64,000 nt of DNA from CAZBGL01 sp964491375 (GTDB taxonomy: Bacteria > Desulfobacterota > Deferrisomatia > Deferrisomatales > Deferrisomataceae): contig CAZBGL010000068.1 of the NCBI GenBank assembly GCA_964491375.1, positions 5,068 to 69,067 on the forward strand, read 5' to 3'. Under the pieces are notes generated by a model that was not told where the DNA came from, ran no database searches, and worked only from the letters and a program-made list of their open reading frames with translations. Positions 43,124 through 51,993 of the stretch are shown piece after piece (the first letter of the stretch is position 1; the number at the start of each line of letters is the position of its first letter). The position numbers and the translations under genes were made by a program.

Positions 43124-44995
43124 ATGAGCGTGGAGACCGACCGCCTTCTTCCCGAGGCCCCCGAGGGGCCGGACGACGTGTTCGACGTGGTGATCGTTAC
43201 GGGCGACGCCTACGTGGACCATCCGGCGTTCGGCGCGGCCCTGGTGGGGCGTTTCCTCGAATCCCTCGGGTTCCGGGTGGGGATCCTGGCCCAGCCGGAC
43301 TGGACCCGGGTGGACGACTTCCGCCGGTTCGGCCGGCCCCGGCTGTTCTTCGGCGTCACCGCGGGCAACCTGGACTCCATGGTGGCCCACTACACCCCGG
43401 ACCGCCGGCGCCGGAGGCGGGACGCCTATTCCCCCGGGGGGAGGCCCGGCCGCCGGCCCGACCTCGCCACGGTGGTGTACGCCCAGCGATGCCGCGAGGC
43501 CTTTCCGGACGTGCCCGTGGTGCTGGGCGGGGTCGAGGCGAGCCTGCGGCGCCTGGCCCACTACGACTTCGTGGAGCAGCGGATCCGCCGGTCCGTCCTG
43601 GTGGACGCCAAGGCGGACTTCCTGGTGTACGGGATGGCGGAAAGGGCCCTGAAGGACCTGGCCCTGGGGCTGGCCCGGGGGGCCTGCGGGGAGGAACTGC
43701 GCCGCATCCGGGGCGTGGCGTACCGCACGTCTCGGCCCCCGGTGGGCCCGGACGTGGTCGTTCTCCCCTCGTATGAACGCGTCGCGGGGGACCGGGACGC
43801 CTTCTTCGAGTACTTCCGGAGGCTGGACGCGGCCCTGCGGCGCCCGTCTCCGCCGGTGCTCGTCCAGCCCCACGGGTCCCTGGCCGTGGTGGTCAACCCG
43901 CCCGCCGAGCCCCTGGGCCCCGACGAGCTGGACGCCCTCTACCACCTCCCGTTCACCCGGCGATACCCGGCCCGGTACGAAGGGGAGGGCGGGATCCCGG
44001 CCCTGGAATCCGTGCGCTTCTCGGTGGTGACCCACAGGGGGTGCTACGGGGGATGTTCCTTCTGTGCCCTGGCCGTGCACCAGGGCAAAGGGGTGGTGAG
44101 CCGTCCGGCCGAAGGGGTGGTGCGCGAGGTGCGCCGCCTCGCTCGGCATCCGGACTTCCGGGGGACCCTCCAGGACATCGGGGGGCCCACGGCCAACATG
44201 TACGGCACCGGTTGCACCAAGGCCGGCCCCGGCCGGTACGCCTGCGACCGCCCCAGTTGCCTCACGCCGGACGTGTGCCCCCACCTGGAGACCTCTGGGG
44301 CCCGGTTCCTCGAACTGCTCCGCGCCGTGCGGCGCGTGCCCGGGGTCAAGCACGCCTTCGTGGCCTCGGGGCTCCGGCACGACCTGCTCCTGCGGCCGAA
44401 CCAGCAACGGCTCCTGAGGGAACTGCTCCAGCACCACGTGGGCGGGCAGATGAAGGTGGCCCCCGAGCACGTGGCCAACCGTGTGCTCCGGCTCATGGCC
44501 AAGCCCGGCCGCCGGACGTACCGGGAGTTCCAGGAGCGGTTTGCGCGGCTCCGGCGGGAGCTCGACCGCCCCCTCTACCTGGTGCCCTACCTGATGACCG
44601 GGCACCCCGGGTGCGACCTGACCGATGCCGTGGACCTGGCGCTCTTCGTGCGGGAACTGGGGCACTACGTGGAGCAGGTGCAGGACTTCACGCCCACCCC
44701 CATGACCCGCTCCACGTGCATGTTCTGGACGGGCCGCGACCCCCTGACGGGCGAGCCGGTCCACGTGCCCACGGGCCGGGAACGCCGGATCCAGAGAGCC
44801 CTCGTCCAGTACCGGGATCCCAGGAACCGCCGGATCCTGATCCGGCACTTCGAGGCCGAGGGCCGACCCGAGGTGCTCCGCATGCTGTACGGGCCGCGGT
44901 ACCGGCGGGCCGGGCCGGGAGGCCGGCGCCGGCGCACGGGCCGGCGCCGGGGCTTTGACGGCGGGTCGAAACGCTGTGATAATCAAGAGCCTTGA
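43124..44995 (+). CDS. YgiQ family radical SAM protein
   Basis: 623 aa. N-terminal cobalamin-binding-like region (about 10-200): [51 protein letters not shown] in order, [19 protein letters not shown]. Radical SAM motif [10 protein letters not shown] (CX3CX2C) at about 305-315. Cys-rich segment with [25 protein letters not shown] and [12 protein letters not shown], diagnostic of YgiQ. The family has no established reaction. ATG 43124 lies 61 bp after the pseudouridine synthase gene. Confidence 0.92.
   Translation: MSVETDRLLPEAPEGPDDVFDVVIVTGDAYVDHPAFGAALVGRFLESLGFRVGILAQPDWTRVDDFRRFGRPRLFFGVTAGNLDSMVAHYTPDRRRRRRDAYSPGGRPGRRPDLATVVYAQRCREAFPDVPVVLGGVEASLRRLAHYDFVEQRIRRSVLVDAKADFLVYGMAERALKDLALGLARGACGEELRRIRGVAYRTSRPPVGPDVVVLPSYERVAGDRDAFFEYFRRLDAALRRPSPPVLVQPHGSLAVVVNPPAEPLGPDELDALYHLPFTRRYPARYEGEGGIPALESVRFSVVTHRGCYGGCSFCALAVHQGKGVVSRPAEGVVREVRRLARHPDFRGTLQDIGGPTANMYGTGCTKAGPGRYACDRPSCLTPDVCPHLETSGARFLELLRAVRRVPGVKHAFVASGLRHDLLLRPNQQRLLRELLQHHVGGQMKVAPEHVANRVLRLMAKPGRRTYREFQERFARLRRELDRPLYLVPYLMTGHPGCDLTDAVDLALFVRELGHYVEQVQDFTPTPMTRSTCMFWTGRDPLTGEPVHVPTGRERRIQRALVQYRDPRNRRILIRHFEAEGRPEVLRMLYGPRYRRAGPGGRRRRTGRRRGFDGGSKRCDNQEP
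44955..44983 (+). promoter_or_regulatory. Sigma70 promoter for the XRE-cupin regulator gene
   Basis: TTGACG (44955-44960), 17-bp spacer, GATAAT (44978-44983), inside the last codons of the YgiQ gene. Confidence 0.65.
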
Positions 44996-45031
44996 TCCCG
45001 GGACCGCGACAAAGCCACGGGAGGAGACCCG

Positions 45032-45601
45032 ATGAACGTCGGAAAGCGCATACGCCGGATGCGGGAGGCCCAGGACCTCACTCTGGCCCAGGTGGCCCAG
45101 ATGACCGGCCTGGAGGAAGCCTACCTCCAGGCCGTGGAGGAGGGGCGCGAGGTCCCGTCCATCGGCGCGGTGCTCAAGATCTCCAGGGCCCTGGGATCGC
45201 GCCTGGGCCAGATCCTGCACGAGGCGGGGACCCGGTCCGACATCTTCAGCATCGTGCGCGCGGGCGACGGCCAGACCGTGGACCGCCAGACCCGGGTCCA
45301 GCGCACGGGCCAGGGGTACACGTATCAAAGCCTGGTGGCGCCGGACCTGCGGGGCCAGGGCATGGAGCCCTTCCTGGTGACCTTTGACCCCAAGGCGGCC
45401 TCCACGGTCCAGCCCATGGTCCACGAGGGCGAGGAGTTCATCTACATCCTCTCGGGAACCGTGGAGCTCCTGTACGACGGCGAGACCTACACCCTGAAAA
45501 AGGGCGACAGCCTCTACATCGACTCGTCCCGCCCCCACGCGCTCCGGGGGATCGGGAAGACCCCGCCCCAGGCCCTGGCCGTCATCTATTCCAGGGACTG
45601 A
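45032..45601 (+). CDS. XRE-cupin transcriptional regulator
   Basis: 189 aa from ATG 45032 (GGGAGGAG upstream). N-terminal XRE helix-turn-helix (about 5-62: RIRRMREAQDLTLAQVAQMTGLEEAYLQAVEEG). The C-terminal cupin_2 domain (about 105-185) has PMVHEGEEFIYILSGTVELLYDGETYTLKKGDSLYIDSSRPHALRG in order, with conserved metal-type HxxEEF...G...P-H. Family members sense small ligands and control amino-acid or polyamine metabolism. It converges on ald with only 7 bp between, so regulating ald is plausible but unproven. Confidence 0.9.
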   Translation: MNVGKRIRRMREAQDLTLAQVAQMTGLEEAYLQAVEEGREVPSIGAVLKISRALGSRLGQILHEAGTRSDIFSIVRAGDGQTVDRQTRVQRTGQGYTYQSLVAPDLRGQGMEPFLVTFDPKAASTVQPMVHEGEEFIYILSGTVELLYDGETYTLKKGDSLYIDSSRPHALRGIGKTPPQALAVIYSRD

Positions 45602-45608
45602 GCCTGTC

Positions 45609-46727
45609 CTACGCGCTGATCAGCCGTTCCAGGGGCGTCCATTCCAGCCCGAACGCCTCGGCCACGGGTCGGCAGGTGACGTGGCCGTCCCACGTGTTCA
45701 CGCCCCGGGCCAGGGAAGGATCGGCCCGGAGGGCGTCTTCGAGGTTGCTGGAGGCGAGCTTCCGGCAGTAGGGAAGCGTGACGTTGGTCAGGGCGTAGGT
45801 GCTGGTCATGGGCACGGAGCCGGGGATGTTGGGCACGCAGTAGTGGATCACCCCCTCCTCGACGTACACCGGATCGGAGTGGGAGGTGGGCCGGCTGGTC
45901 TCACTGATCCCGCCCTGGTCGATGGCCACGTCCACGAACACGCTCCCGGGCTTCATGCCCCGCAGGATCTCCCGGTCGATGAGCCGGGGCGCCCGGGCCC
46001 CGGGGATCAGGACCGCGCCCACCAGCATGTCGCAACCGGAGGCCGCCTCCCGGATGTTCCTCCGGTTGGACATGAGGGTGACCACCTTTCCGTCGAACAC
46101 GTCGTCGATGTAGGAGAGGCGGGCGTGGTTGATGTCGATGATCACCACCTCTGCGCCCAGCCCGTAGGCCACCTTGGCCGCGTTGATGCCCACCGCCCCG
46201 CCGCCGATGATCACGATCCGGCCGTGCTTGGTCCCCGGCACCCCGCCGAGCAGGATCCCCATGCCGCCCTTTTCCCGCTGCAGGAACGCGGCGCCGAGCT
46301 GAACCGCCATCTTGCCGGCCACCTGGCTCATGGGGGCGAGCAGCGGAAGGCTCCCGTCGGGAAGCTGGATCGTCTCGTAGGCGACCGCGCGGATGTGCCG
46401 TTCCAGGAGCACGCGGCCCAGTTCGGGCAACGGGGCCAGGTGGAGGAACGCGAACAGGATCTGCCCCTCCCGGAGGAGGGGGTACTCGGACGGCAGGGGC
46501 TCCTTCACCTTCATCACCAGGTCGGCCTCCCCCCAGACCTGTTCGGCCGAGGAGGCGATGCGGGCGCCGGCCGAGCGGAAGTCCTCGTCGGAGATCCCGC
46601 TGCCCAGTCCCGCGCCGGTCTCGACGAGCACGGTGTGGCCGTCCCGGACCAGTTCCTCCACACCCGACGGCACGATCCCCACCCGGTACTCGTTGTCCTT
46701 TCGCTCCTTGGGCACCCCGATGACCAT
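45609..46727 (-). CDS. ald: Alanine dehydrogenase
   Basis: 372 aa, the usual size. NAD-dependent reversible deamination of L-alanine to pyruvate and ammonia. GVPKERKDNEYRVGIVPSG, VMKVKEPLPSEYPLLREGQILF (catalytic Lys), LLAPMSQVAGKMAVQLGA (catalytic His counterpart AEYL varies), the Rossmann motif IIGGGAVGINAAKVAYGLGA, and PNIPGSVPMTSTYALTNVTLPY are present. It sits beside glnB/amtB, fitting a nitrogen-assimilation context. A perfect palindrome overlaps its promoter. Confidence 0.95.
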   Translation of the reverse strand: MVIGVPKERKDNEYRVGIVPSGVEELVRDGHTVLVETGAGLGSGISDEDFRSAGARIASSAEQVWGEADLVMKVKEPLPSEYPLLREGQILFAFLHLAPLPELGRVLLERHIRAVAYETIQLPDGSLPLLAPMSQVAGKMAVQLGAAFLQREKGGMGILLGGVPGTKHGRIVIIGGGAVGINAAKVAYGLGAEVVIIDINHARLSYIDDVFDGKVVTLMSNRRNIREAASGCDMLVGAVLIPGARAPRLIDREILRGMKPGSVFVDVAIDQGGISETSRPTSHSDPVYVEEGVIHYCVPNIPGSVPMTSTYALTNVTLPYCRKLASSNLEDALRADPSLARGVNTWDGHVTCRPVAEAFGLEWTPLERLISA

Positions 46728-46746
46728 GGCCTCCTCCTGCCGCAGG

Positions 46747-46763
46747 GTTTCGTGTGACGAAAC
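46747..46763. promoter_or_regulatory. Perfect inverted repeat at the ald promoter (operator candidate)
   Basis: GTTTCGT-GTG-ACGAAAC, a 7-3-7 perfect palindrome 20 bases upstream of the ald ATG. A minus-strand -10-like TATAGT (46767-46762) overlaps its edge, so a bound protein would cover the start site. No good -35 is seen. The regulator could be the XRE-cupin protein. Confidence 0.55.
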
Positions 46764-46811
46764 TATAGCAGCGGGAGGAGGCCGGGATCCAGTCGACCGA
46801 GGAACGGGGGC

Positions 46812-47150
46812 TCACAGCGCGCCCTCTCCCCGTTCGCCCGTGCGGATGCGGAGCGCATCCGTCACGGGGGACACAAAGATCTTGCCGTCCCCCACCCTGC
46901 GGCTGCGGGCGGCCCCTGCGATGGCACCGACCACCTCCGGGGCCTGCGCCCCGTCCACGACGACCTCCACCTTCACCTTCGGCACGAAGTCCACGGTGTA
47001 TTCGGCCCCGCGGAACCGTTCGGCGCGGCCCCTCTGCCGTCCGAACCCCCGCACCTCGCTCACCGTGATCCCCCGGATCCCGAGGGCATGGAGGGCCTCT
47101 TTGACCGCGTCGAGCCGGAACGGTTGGAGGATCGCTTCGATCTTCACCAT
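46812..47150 (-). CDS. P-II nitrogen regulatory protein (GlnB/GlnK)
   Basis: 112 aa from ATG 47150 (AAGGAGG upstream); the frame is open to 47180. VKIEAILQPFRLDAVKEAL, GITVSEVRGFGRQRG, T-loop RFRGAEYTVDFVPKVKVEVVV with the uridylylation Tyr (GAEY), DGKIFVSPVTDALRIRTGERGEGAL in order at the C-terminus. It senses 2-oxoglutarate and ATP/ADP. Divergent pairing with amtB suggests a GlnK role, controlling ammonium uptake by plugging AmtB. Confidence 0.95.
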   Translation of the reverse strand: MVKIEAILQPFRLDAVKEALHALGIRGITVSEVRGFGRQRGRAERFRGAEYTVDFVPKVKVEVVVDGAQAPEVVGAIAGAARSRRVGDGKIFVSPVTDALRIRTGERGEGAL

Positions 47151-47510
47151 GGCATCGCCTCCTTTCGGACCGAAGTCCACGGATGCACGGGGATGTCGCC
47201 GCCGGTCTTCGGGAGCCGGGATTCACGATGCGTGCCCAACCACGCCCCTCGCTCCCTCCGCGCACGAAACCGCAGGGTATTGTCCGGAAGCCGGCGATAC
47301 AAAAATGAATGTCCCGGAGCGAACAATACAATATTGTAATAACTATCTATTATTGCAACATTATTGTATCATCAGGGCCGGCCCCGGAAACGGCGCGAGA
47401 AAAATTTATTAGTAATTTCAACATGTTGTATCCATGGGCACGGGGTTTGAAAGAGGGTGCGTCGTCGCCGGAGGGCCGTGACGCACTTCACCGCACCGGA
47501 GGAGGCTGTG
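47151..47510. promoter_or_regulatory. Divergent glnK-type/amtB control region with AT-rich repeats
   Basis: 360 bp with no gene. The stretch about 47290-47440 is far richer in A/T than the rest of the window. It contains TACAATATTGTA (47327-47338, perfect 12-bp palindrome) and three copies of TTGTATC or its complement: GATACAA at 47296-47302, TTGTATC at 47364-47370 and at 47427-47433. These look like operator sites for a shared regulator of both genes. Confidence 0.6.
47437..47452 (+). promoter_or_regulatory. Weak sigma54-like promoter upstream of amtB
   Basis: GGGCACG-N4-TTGA matches the -24/-12 consensus TGGCACG-N4-TTGC in all but the first base and the important -12 C (A here). amtB and glnK are sigma54-dependent in many bacteria, which is why I record it. 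Confidence 0.3.
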
Positions 47511-48908
47511 ATGAGGATGAAAGGGAGCAAAATTCGGAGTGTCGCCTGGACGATGGCACTCGCACTGGCCACGGCGGTTCCGGCCTGGGCCGGGGACGGC
47601 CCGGTCACCGCGGAGACCGTCCAGACCCACCTGAACTACGTCTGGACGCTCGTTGCCGCGTTCCTCGTCTTCTTCATGCAGGCCGGTTTCGCCATGGTGG
47701 AGGCCGGGTTCACGCGCGCAAAGAACGCGTGCAACATCCTCATGAAGAACCTGATGGACTTCGGCATGGGAGCCCTCGCCTTTTTCTTCGTGGGGTTCGG
47801 GCTCATGTTCGGTGCATCCAACGGATGGATCGGCACCAGCGGGTTCATGCTGTCGGACTTCGCGCGGGACGCCGACCCGTGGGTGTATGCGTTCTTCATG
47901 TTCCAGGTGGTATTTGCGGCCACGGCCGCCACGATCGTATCCGGAGCGATCGCCGAGCGCACGCGGTTCAGCGCGTACCTGGTGTTCAGCGCGCTGATGA
48001 CGGCGGTGGTGTACCCCGTGTTTGGAAGCTGGGCCTGGGGCGGCCTGTATCGCGGCGGGGGGTGGCTCGAGCGGCTGGGGTTCATCGACTTTGCCGGGTC
48101 CACCGTGGTGCACTCGATCGGGGGGTGGGCGGCCCTGGCCGGTGCCATCGTGGTGGGACCCCGGATCGGGAAGTACCGGAACGGAAAACCGCAGGCCCTG
48201 CCCGGCCATTCCATTCCCCTGGCCGCCTTGGGCGTGTTCATCCTGTTTTTCGGGTGGTTCGGGTTCAACCCGGGAAGCACGACCACCGGCGACCCGTCCA
48301 TCGCGCTCATCGCGGTGACCACGGCCCTTGCCGCAGCCGCCGGAACGGTCTCCACGCTGTACTACACGTGGATGCGCTTCGGAAAACCGGACGTGGGCAT
48401 GACATTGAACGGGTGTCTCGCGGGCCTTGTGGCGATTACGGCGCCGTGCGCCAATGTGAGCCCCCTTTCCGCCGTGGTGATCGGGGTGATCGCCGGGGTC
48501 CTGGTTACCGAGTCAGTGGTTTTCTTCGACCGGATCGGGATCGACGATCCCGTGGGGGCGGTCTCGGTGCACGGCGTGTGCGGTGCCTGGGGGACCTTGG
48601 CGGCCGCGCTGTTCAACGCCGAGGGGTTCAGCCTCGGGCAGCTGGGAATCCAGGCCCTGGGCGTCGGCGTGGCGTTCGTGTGGGGATTCGGGTCGAGTTT
48701 CGTGTTGTGGAGCGTTCTGAAGGCCGTGATGGGCGTGCGCCTGTGCCCGGAAGAGGAGCTCACGGGTTGCGACTTCAGCGAGCATGGGCTTTCGGCCTAC
48801 CCCGAGTTCCTGTTTCCCGAGATCCTGACCACGGGGTCCGGGGACGGCCAGGAATCGGAACGCCTATCCCCTGCCCCGACCAGGAAGGTCGCCAGGAATC
48901 CGGCGTGA
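47511..48908 (+). CDS. amtB: Ammonium transporter AmtB
   Basis: 465 aa from ATG 47511 (GGAGGAGG upstream). Signal-like N-terminus (WTMALALATAVPAWAG) then 11 helices. NYVWTLVAAFLVFFMQAGFAMVEAGFTRAKNACNILMKNLMDF in order. The twin His are in FIDFAGSTVVHSIGGWAAL (Asp160/His168 equivalents) and VGAVSVHGVCGAWGTL (His318 equivalent). The C-terminal tail is about 45 residues, longer than E. coli's. Conducts NH3/NH4+ and is gated by GlnK. Terminator follows. Confidence 0.95.
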   Translation: MRMKGSKIRSVAWTMALALATAVPAWAGDGPVTAETVQTHLNYVWTLVAAFLVFFMQAGFAMVEAGFTRAKNACNILMKNLMDFGMGALAFFFVGFGLMFGASNGWIGTSGFMLSDFARDADPWVYAFFMFQVVFAATAATIVSGAIAERTRFSAYLVFSALMTAVVYPVFGSWAWGGLYRGGGWLERLGFIDFAGSTVVHSIGGWAALAGAIVVGPRIGKYRNGKPQALPGHSIPLAALGVFILFFGWFGFNPGSTTTGDPSIALIAVTTALAAAAGTVSTLYYTWMRFGKPDVGMTLNGCLAGLVAITAPCANVSPLSAVVIGVIAGVLVTESVVFFDRIGIDDPVGAVSVHGVCGAWGTLAAALFNAEGFSLGQLGIQALGVGVAFVWGFGSSFVLWSVLKAVMGVRLCPEEELTGCDFSEHGLSAYPEFLFPEILTTGSGDGQESERLSPAPTRKVARNPA

Positions 48909-49209
48909 ATAGAAGGGGCACGGGCGCGTCCCCGGCACGGGCATCCGACGGGGACACGTCTCGTGTCCTTTTGAGGGTCCTCTTTGCTGAACGGGGCGTT
49001 CCCCGCGGGATCGCGGTGTCCTACACGATCACCTACACGGTCCCTTGTGGTAAGACCGGGTGAACGGGGCTCCGAAAGGGACTTGGACCCTGGGAGCAGT
49101 TTCCAAAGAATTTTAGAAGGCGTGCGCCTTCCGGGCGTTTTCCCGTATTTCGACCCCAAAGGAGCACCCGGCCGGTCCCCCCCAGGGAGCGACTTGCGGA
49201 GGGCACAAC
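48909..49209. other. Non-coding gap between amtB and the amidotransferase gene
   Basis: 301 bp. It contains the amtB terminator near its start. The rest shows no convincing ORF or promoter, though an ACGATCACCTAC... stretch lacks the usual codon bias, so it is probably intergenic. Confidence 0.5.
48952..48972 (+). terminator. Intrinsic terminator after amtB
   Basis: GGACACG-TCT-CGTGTCC, perfect 7-bp stem followed by TTTT, 44 bases after the amtB stop. Confidence 0.65.
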
Positions 49210-49977
49210 ATGGCCTGGGTCTACGCGCTGCAGCACATCGGGTGCGAGCCGCCCGGGAGAATTCAGGACGCCTTGGACGCCCACGGGATCGGGGTTCGCG
49301 CGATCCGCGCGTTTGCCGGGGATCCCGTTCCCCGGCAGATGGGAGAGGCCCTCGGGCTCGTGGTGATGGGGGGGCCAATGGGGGTCTACGACCGGGAGGC
49401 CTTTCCGTTCCTGGGGGACGAACTGCGCCTCATCGAGAGCGCGCTGAAGAACGATCGGCCCGTGCTGGGAATTTGCCTGGGGAGCCAGCTCCTGGCCACG
49501 GTGTTGGGAGGACGGGTCCGGCGCGGGGAGCAGAAGGAGATCGGGTGGTACGCGGTCCGGCTCACGGGCGCGGCCCGAACCGATCCCCTGCTGGGTTCGG
49601 CTCCGGGAGCGTTTGTGGCGCTCCATTGGCACGGGGACGTGTTCGAGCTCCCTCCGGGGGCCGACCGGCTCGCGTTTTCCGCCGTGACCGAAAACCAGGC
49701 GTTCCGGTACGGCGGGAACGCCTACGGGTTCCTGTTCCACATGGAGGTCACCGCGGCCGTTGTGCGGGAATGGGTAAAGGAATTCGCTGGAGACCTCCGA
49801 GAGGCCGGGCTCGACGCCCGGGAGATCCTGGCCGGGGCCTCGCTCCACCTGGCGAACCTCCACCGGGTGGGTGATGCGGTCTTCGGGGCATGGGCCCGGC
49901 TGGTCCGCAGAGTGGGGGGAGGCGCGGACGAAGGAAACGATGGCTCCCCGCGCGGGCCCGAAAAGGGCTTCCCGTAA
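49210..49977 (+). CDS. Class I glutamine amidotransferase (GMP-synthase-like)
   Basis: 255 aa. Catalytic Cys in the nucleophile elbow GICLGSQLLA (about residue 95), catalytic HWHGD (His) and the Glu near FHMEVT. This is the YP/GuaA-amidotransferase-like stand-alone form. Such enzymes hydrolyse glutamine or transfer ammonia or gamma-glutamyl groups; the acceptor is unknown. No partner synthase is fused or adjacent. ATG 49210 is the only good start. The tail after residue 235 is low-complexity. Confidence 0.87.
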   Translation: MAWVYALQHIGCEPPGRIQDALDAHGIGVRAIRAFAGDPVPRQMGEALGLVVMGGPMGVYDREAFPFLGDELRLIESALKNDRPVLGICLGSQLLATVLGGRVRRGEQKEIGWYAVRLTGAARTDPLLGSAPGAFVALHWHGDVFELPPGADRLAFSAVTENQAFRYGGNAYGFLFHMEVTAAVVREWVKEFAGDLREAGLDAREILAGASLHLANLHRVGDAVFGAWARLVRRVGGGADEGNDGSPRGPEKGFP

Positions 49978-50126
49978 CTTCCCCCTTCCGATAGCCCCCT
50001 CCCACCGGGGAGGGGGCCACGCTCCTGTTTGAGAAGGGGGCCGGGAGGTGCCCAGCCCCTTGCCGAGGGCATTGGAGGCAGCGTCGCACGTCTTGCAGGC
50101 AGGCCGCCGTGCGGCCGACGGAGCGG

Positions 50127-51542
50127 TCAGGAAGTCGACGCCGTCCGTTCCGAAAAGGGAACGTAGCGCTTGTTGAACTCCCCCACGTACAACGCCCGGG
50201 GCCGGAAGATCCGGTTGTTCTGGAGGTACTCGAGCACCCGGGCGGTCCACCCGGCCACGCGGCTCACCGCGAACAGCGGCGTGAACATCTCCGGGTCGAT
50301 GCCCAGGCACCGGTAGACCAGCCCGGAGTAGAAGTCCACGTTGGGGAAGATCTTTTTCTCGCTTCCCAGCCGGCCCACCACCTCGCGCTCGATCTCCCGC
50401 GCCACCCGGTACAGGGGTTCGAGATCCGGTTTCTCCCGGATCAGCCGCTGGGCCAAGGGACCCAGCACGCGCGCGCGGGGATCGTACGCCTTGTACACGC
50501 GGTGGCCGAATCCCATGATCCGTTCCTTGGCGGCGAGCTTGCGCTCCACCCAGACCTTCACGTCGCCCTCCCGGGCGGCCTCCTCCAGCATGTAGATCAC
50601 TTGCTCGTTGGCTCCGCCGTGAAGGGGGCCCTGGAGCGCCGCGATCCCCGACCCCACGGCGAAATAGATGTCCGCAAGGGTGGAGGCCACCACGAGGGTG
50701 GCGAACGTGCTCGCGTTCATGCCGTGGTCGGCGTGGAGGATCAGGGCCACGTCCATCACGCGCTCCTCCAGGGGGGAAGGGCGCCGCCCGGTCATCATGT
50801 AGAGCAGGTTGGCCGCGTGGCTGAGCTCCGGGTCGGGCTCCACCGGCATGTGGCCCTGGTGGACCCGGGCGATGGCCGCGGCGATCGTGGCCACGCCCGA
50901 GATGAGATGATAGGCGGCCTGGAGCCCGGCCGCATCGTCCAGTTGGCGGCTCATCCTCAGGCGTTTCATCCGGCTGTGGCGCTTGAACTCGTAGATGGCG
51001 TGGGCCTCGCCCCTGGGCACGGTCTCCATGGGGATGGAATCCTCGTCCGAGCCGATGATGTCCGCCCGCACCGGGTGGCGTTCCTTGAGGTCCAGGTACG
51101 TGAACTCCTGCCGCATGAGGTTCACGCCCAGGCGCAGGGCGGCCATGGCGTTCATCTCCTCGATGGGGAAGCCCATGAGCAGCCGGAGCGTCTTGTTCAC
51201 GTACCGGTACTCCGAGAGTTTCCGGCGGAACGCCTCGAACTCCTCGGGCGAGGGAAGCTTGCCGTGGAGCAGGAGGTAGCACACCTCCTCGTACGAAGAA
51301 TGGGCGGCCAGCTCGAAGATGTCGTACCCCCGGTAGATGAGCCAGCCCTTGGACCCGTTGACGTAGCCCACCTTGCTCTCGCAGGCGATGGCTCCCTCGA
51401 GTCCCGGCCCGACGGTGCACTGGATCGGCCACCGCACCCGCCGGGTCAGCTCGGGTTCGGGCTCTGCACTGGTCTCTTGGCGGGCCCGCTCGGCCGCCCG
51501 AAGGATCAGTTCCGTGATGTCGCGCGTCGCTTCTCGGCTCAT
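50127..51542 (-). CDS. gltA: Citrate synthase
   Basis: 471 aa from ATG 51542 with GAGGAGG upstream. The open frame runs 675 bases further but lacks family similarity. N-terminal extension of about 45 residues, then CESKVGYVNGSKGWLIYRGYDI in order, ALILHADHGMNAST (catalytic His), GPLHGGANEQV (second His), GFGHRVYK, and NVDFYSGLVYRCLGI (catalytic Asp). It condenses oxaloacetate and acetyl-CoA. Length exceeds type I enzymes by about 35 residues. A dimeric type I class is likely; no other TCA gene is nearby. Confidence 0.94.
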   Translation of the reverse strand: MSREATRDITELILRAAERARQETSAEPEPELTRRVRWPIQCTVGPGLEGAIACESKVGYVNGSKGWLIYRGYDIFELAAHSSYEEVCYLLLHGKLPSPEEFEAFRRKLSEYRYVNKTLRLLMGFPIEEMNAMAALRLGVNLMRQEFTYLDLKERHPVRADIIGSDEDSIPMETVPRGEAHAIYEFKRHSRMKRLRMSRQLDDAAGLQAAYHLISGVATIAAAIARVHQGHMPVEPDPELSHAANLLYMMTGRRPSPLEERVMDVALILHADHGMNASTFATLVVASTLADIYFAVGSGIAALQGPLHGGANEQVIYMLEEAAREGDVKVWVERKLAAKERIMGFGHRVYKAYDPRARVLGPLAQRLIREKPDLEPLYRVAREIEREVVGRLGSEKKIFPNVDFYSGLVYRCLGIDPEMFTPLFAVSRVAGWTARVLEYLQNNRIFRPRALYVGEFNKRYVPFSERTASTS

Positions 51543-51993
51543 GGACGGTCCTCCTCGTTCTCGTGGCGAACGGCAACCCCCTGGCCCGGGCCGCCCGGCT
51601 CGGGCGTGCACAAGGGCCCCGGCCCGTGCCGGGCCCGCGAGACCTGCAAGGTGGCTCCCTGAAGCCGGCCGGGGGGCCGAACCGGCGTGAGACGTCCTGT
51701 GGTATGAGGAAATCTGGGATGGCAGCAGGGGGCCGGGGCGCCGCCCGGCCCGGACAAGATTGCCGCAATGTACCCCATGAGGGGCGAAAAAGGCAAGAAA
51801 CCACGAGGGTTTGCTCTCGTCAAACCGGATCCCGGGCCCGGTTTGTGGTATGAACGTACGGGGGAGTTCGTCGGGGCCCCCTTTTCGGGTCTCGTAACGG
51901 GCCCGGCGACGTGGAGGGGTGACGTCACGTGCCGCGTGGAATCGGATGGGCGACGGCGCTCGTGGCCCGGGGCCCGCGGCGAGGGGAGATGAC
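51543..51993. other. Divergent gap between citrate synthase and the HAD gene
   Basis: 451 bp without a gene. It holds a candidate gltA promoter (51767-51796) and a GC-rich inverted repeat CAAACCGG...CCGGTTTG (51821-51845). Two copies of TGTGGTATGA lie at 51698-51707 and 51844-51853. Function of the repeats is unknown. Confidence 0.5.
51767..51796 (-). promoter_or_regulatory. Candidate promoter for gltA
   Basis: Minus strand TTGCCT (51796-51791), 18-bp spacer, TACATT (51772-51767). It would give a leader of about 220 nt. Confidence 0.35.

Noticed and set aside
47326..47370. AT-rich stretch as a replication origin or mobile-element end
   Set aside because: No DnaA-box series, no dnaA/parAB neighbourhood, no target-site duplication. 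Operator sites are the simpler reading.
51821..51845. CAAACCGG inverted repeat as a terminator for a plus-strand gene
   Set aside because: No T run follows and no plus-strand gene lies upstream; possible operator or chance.
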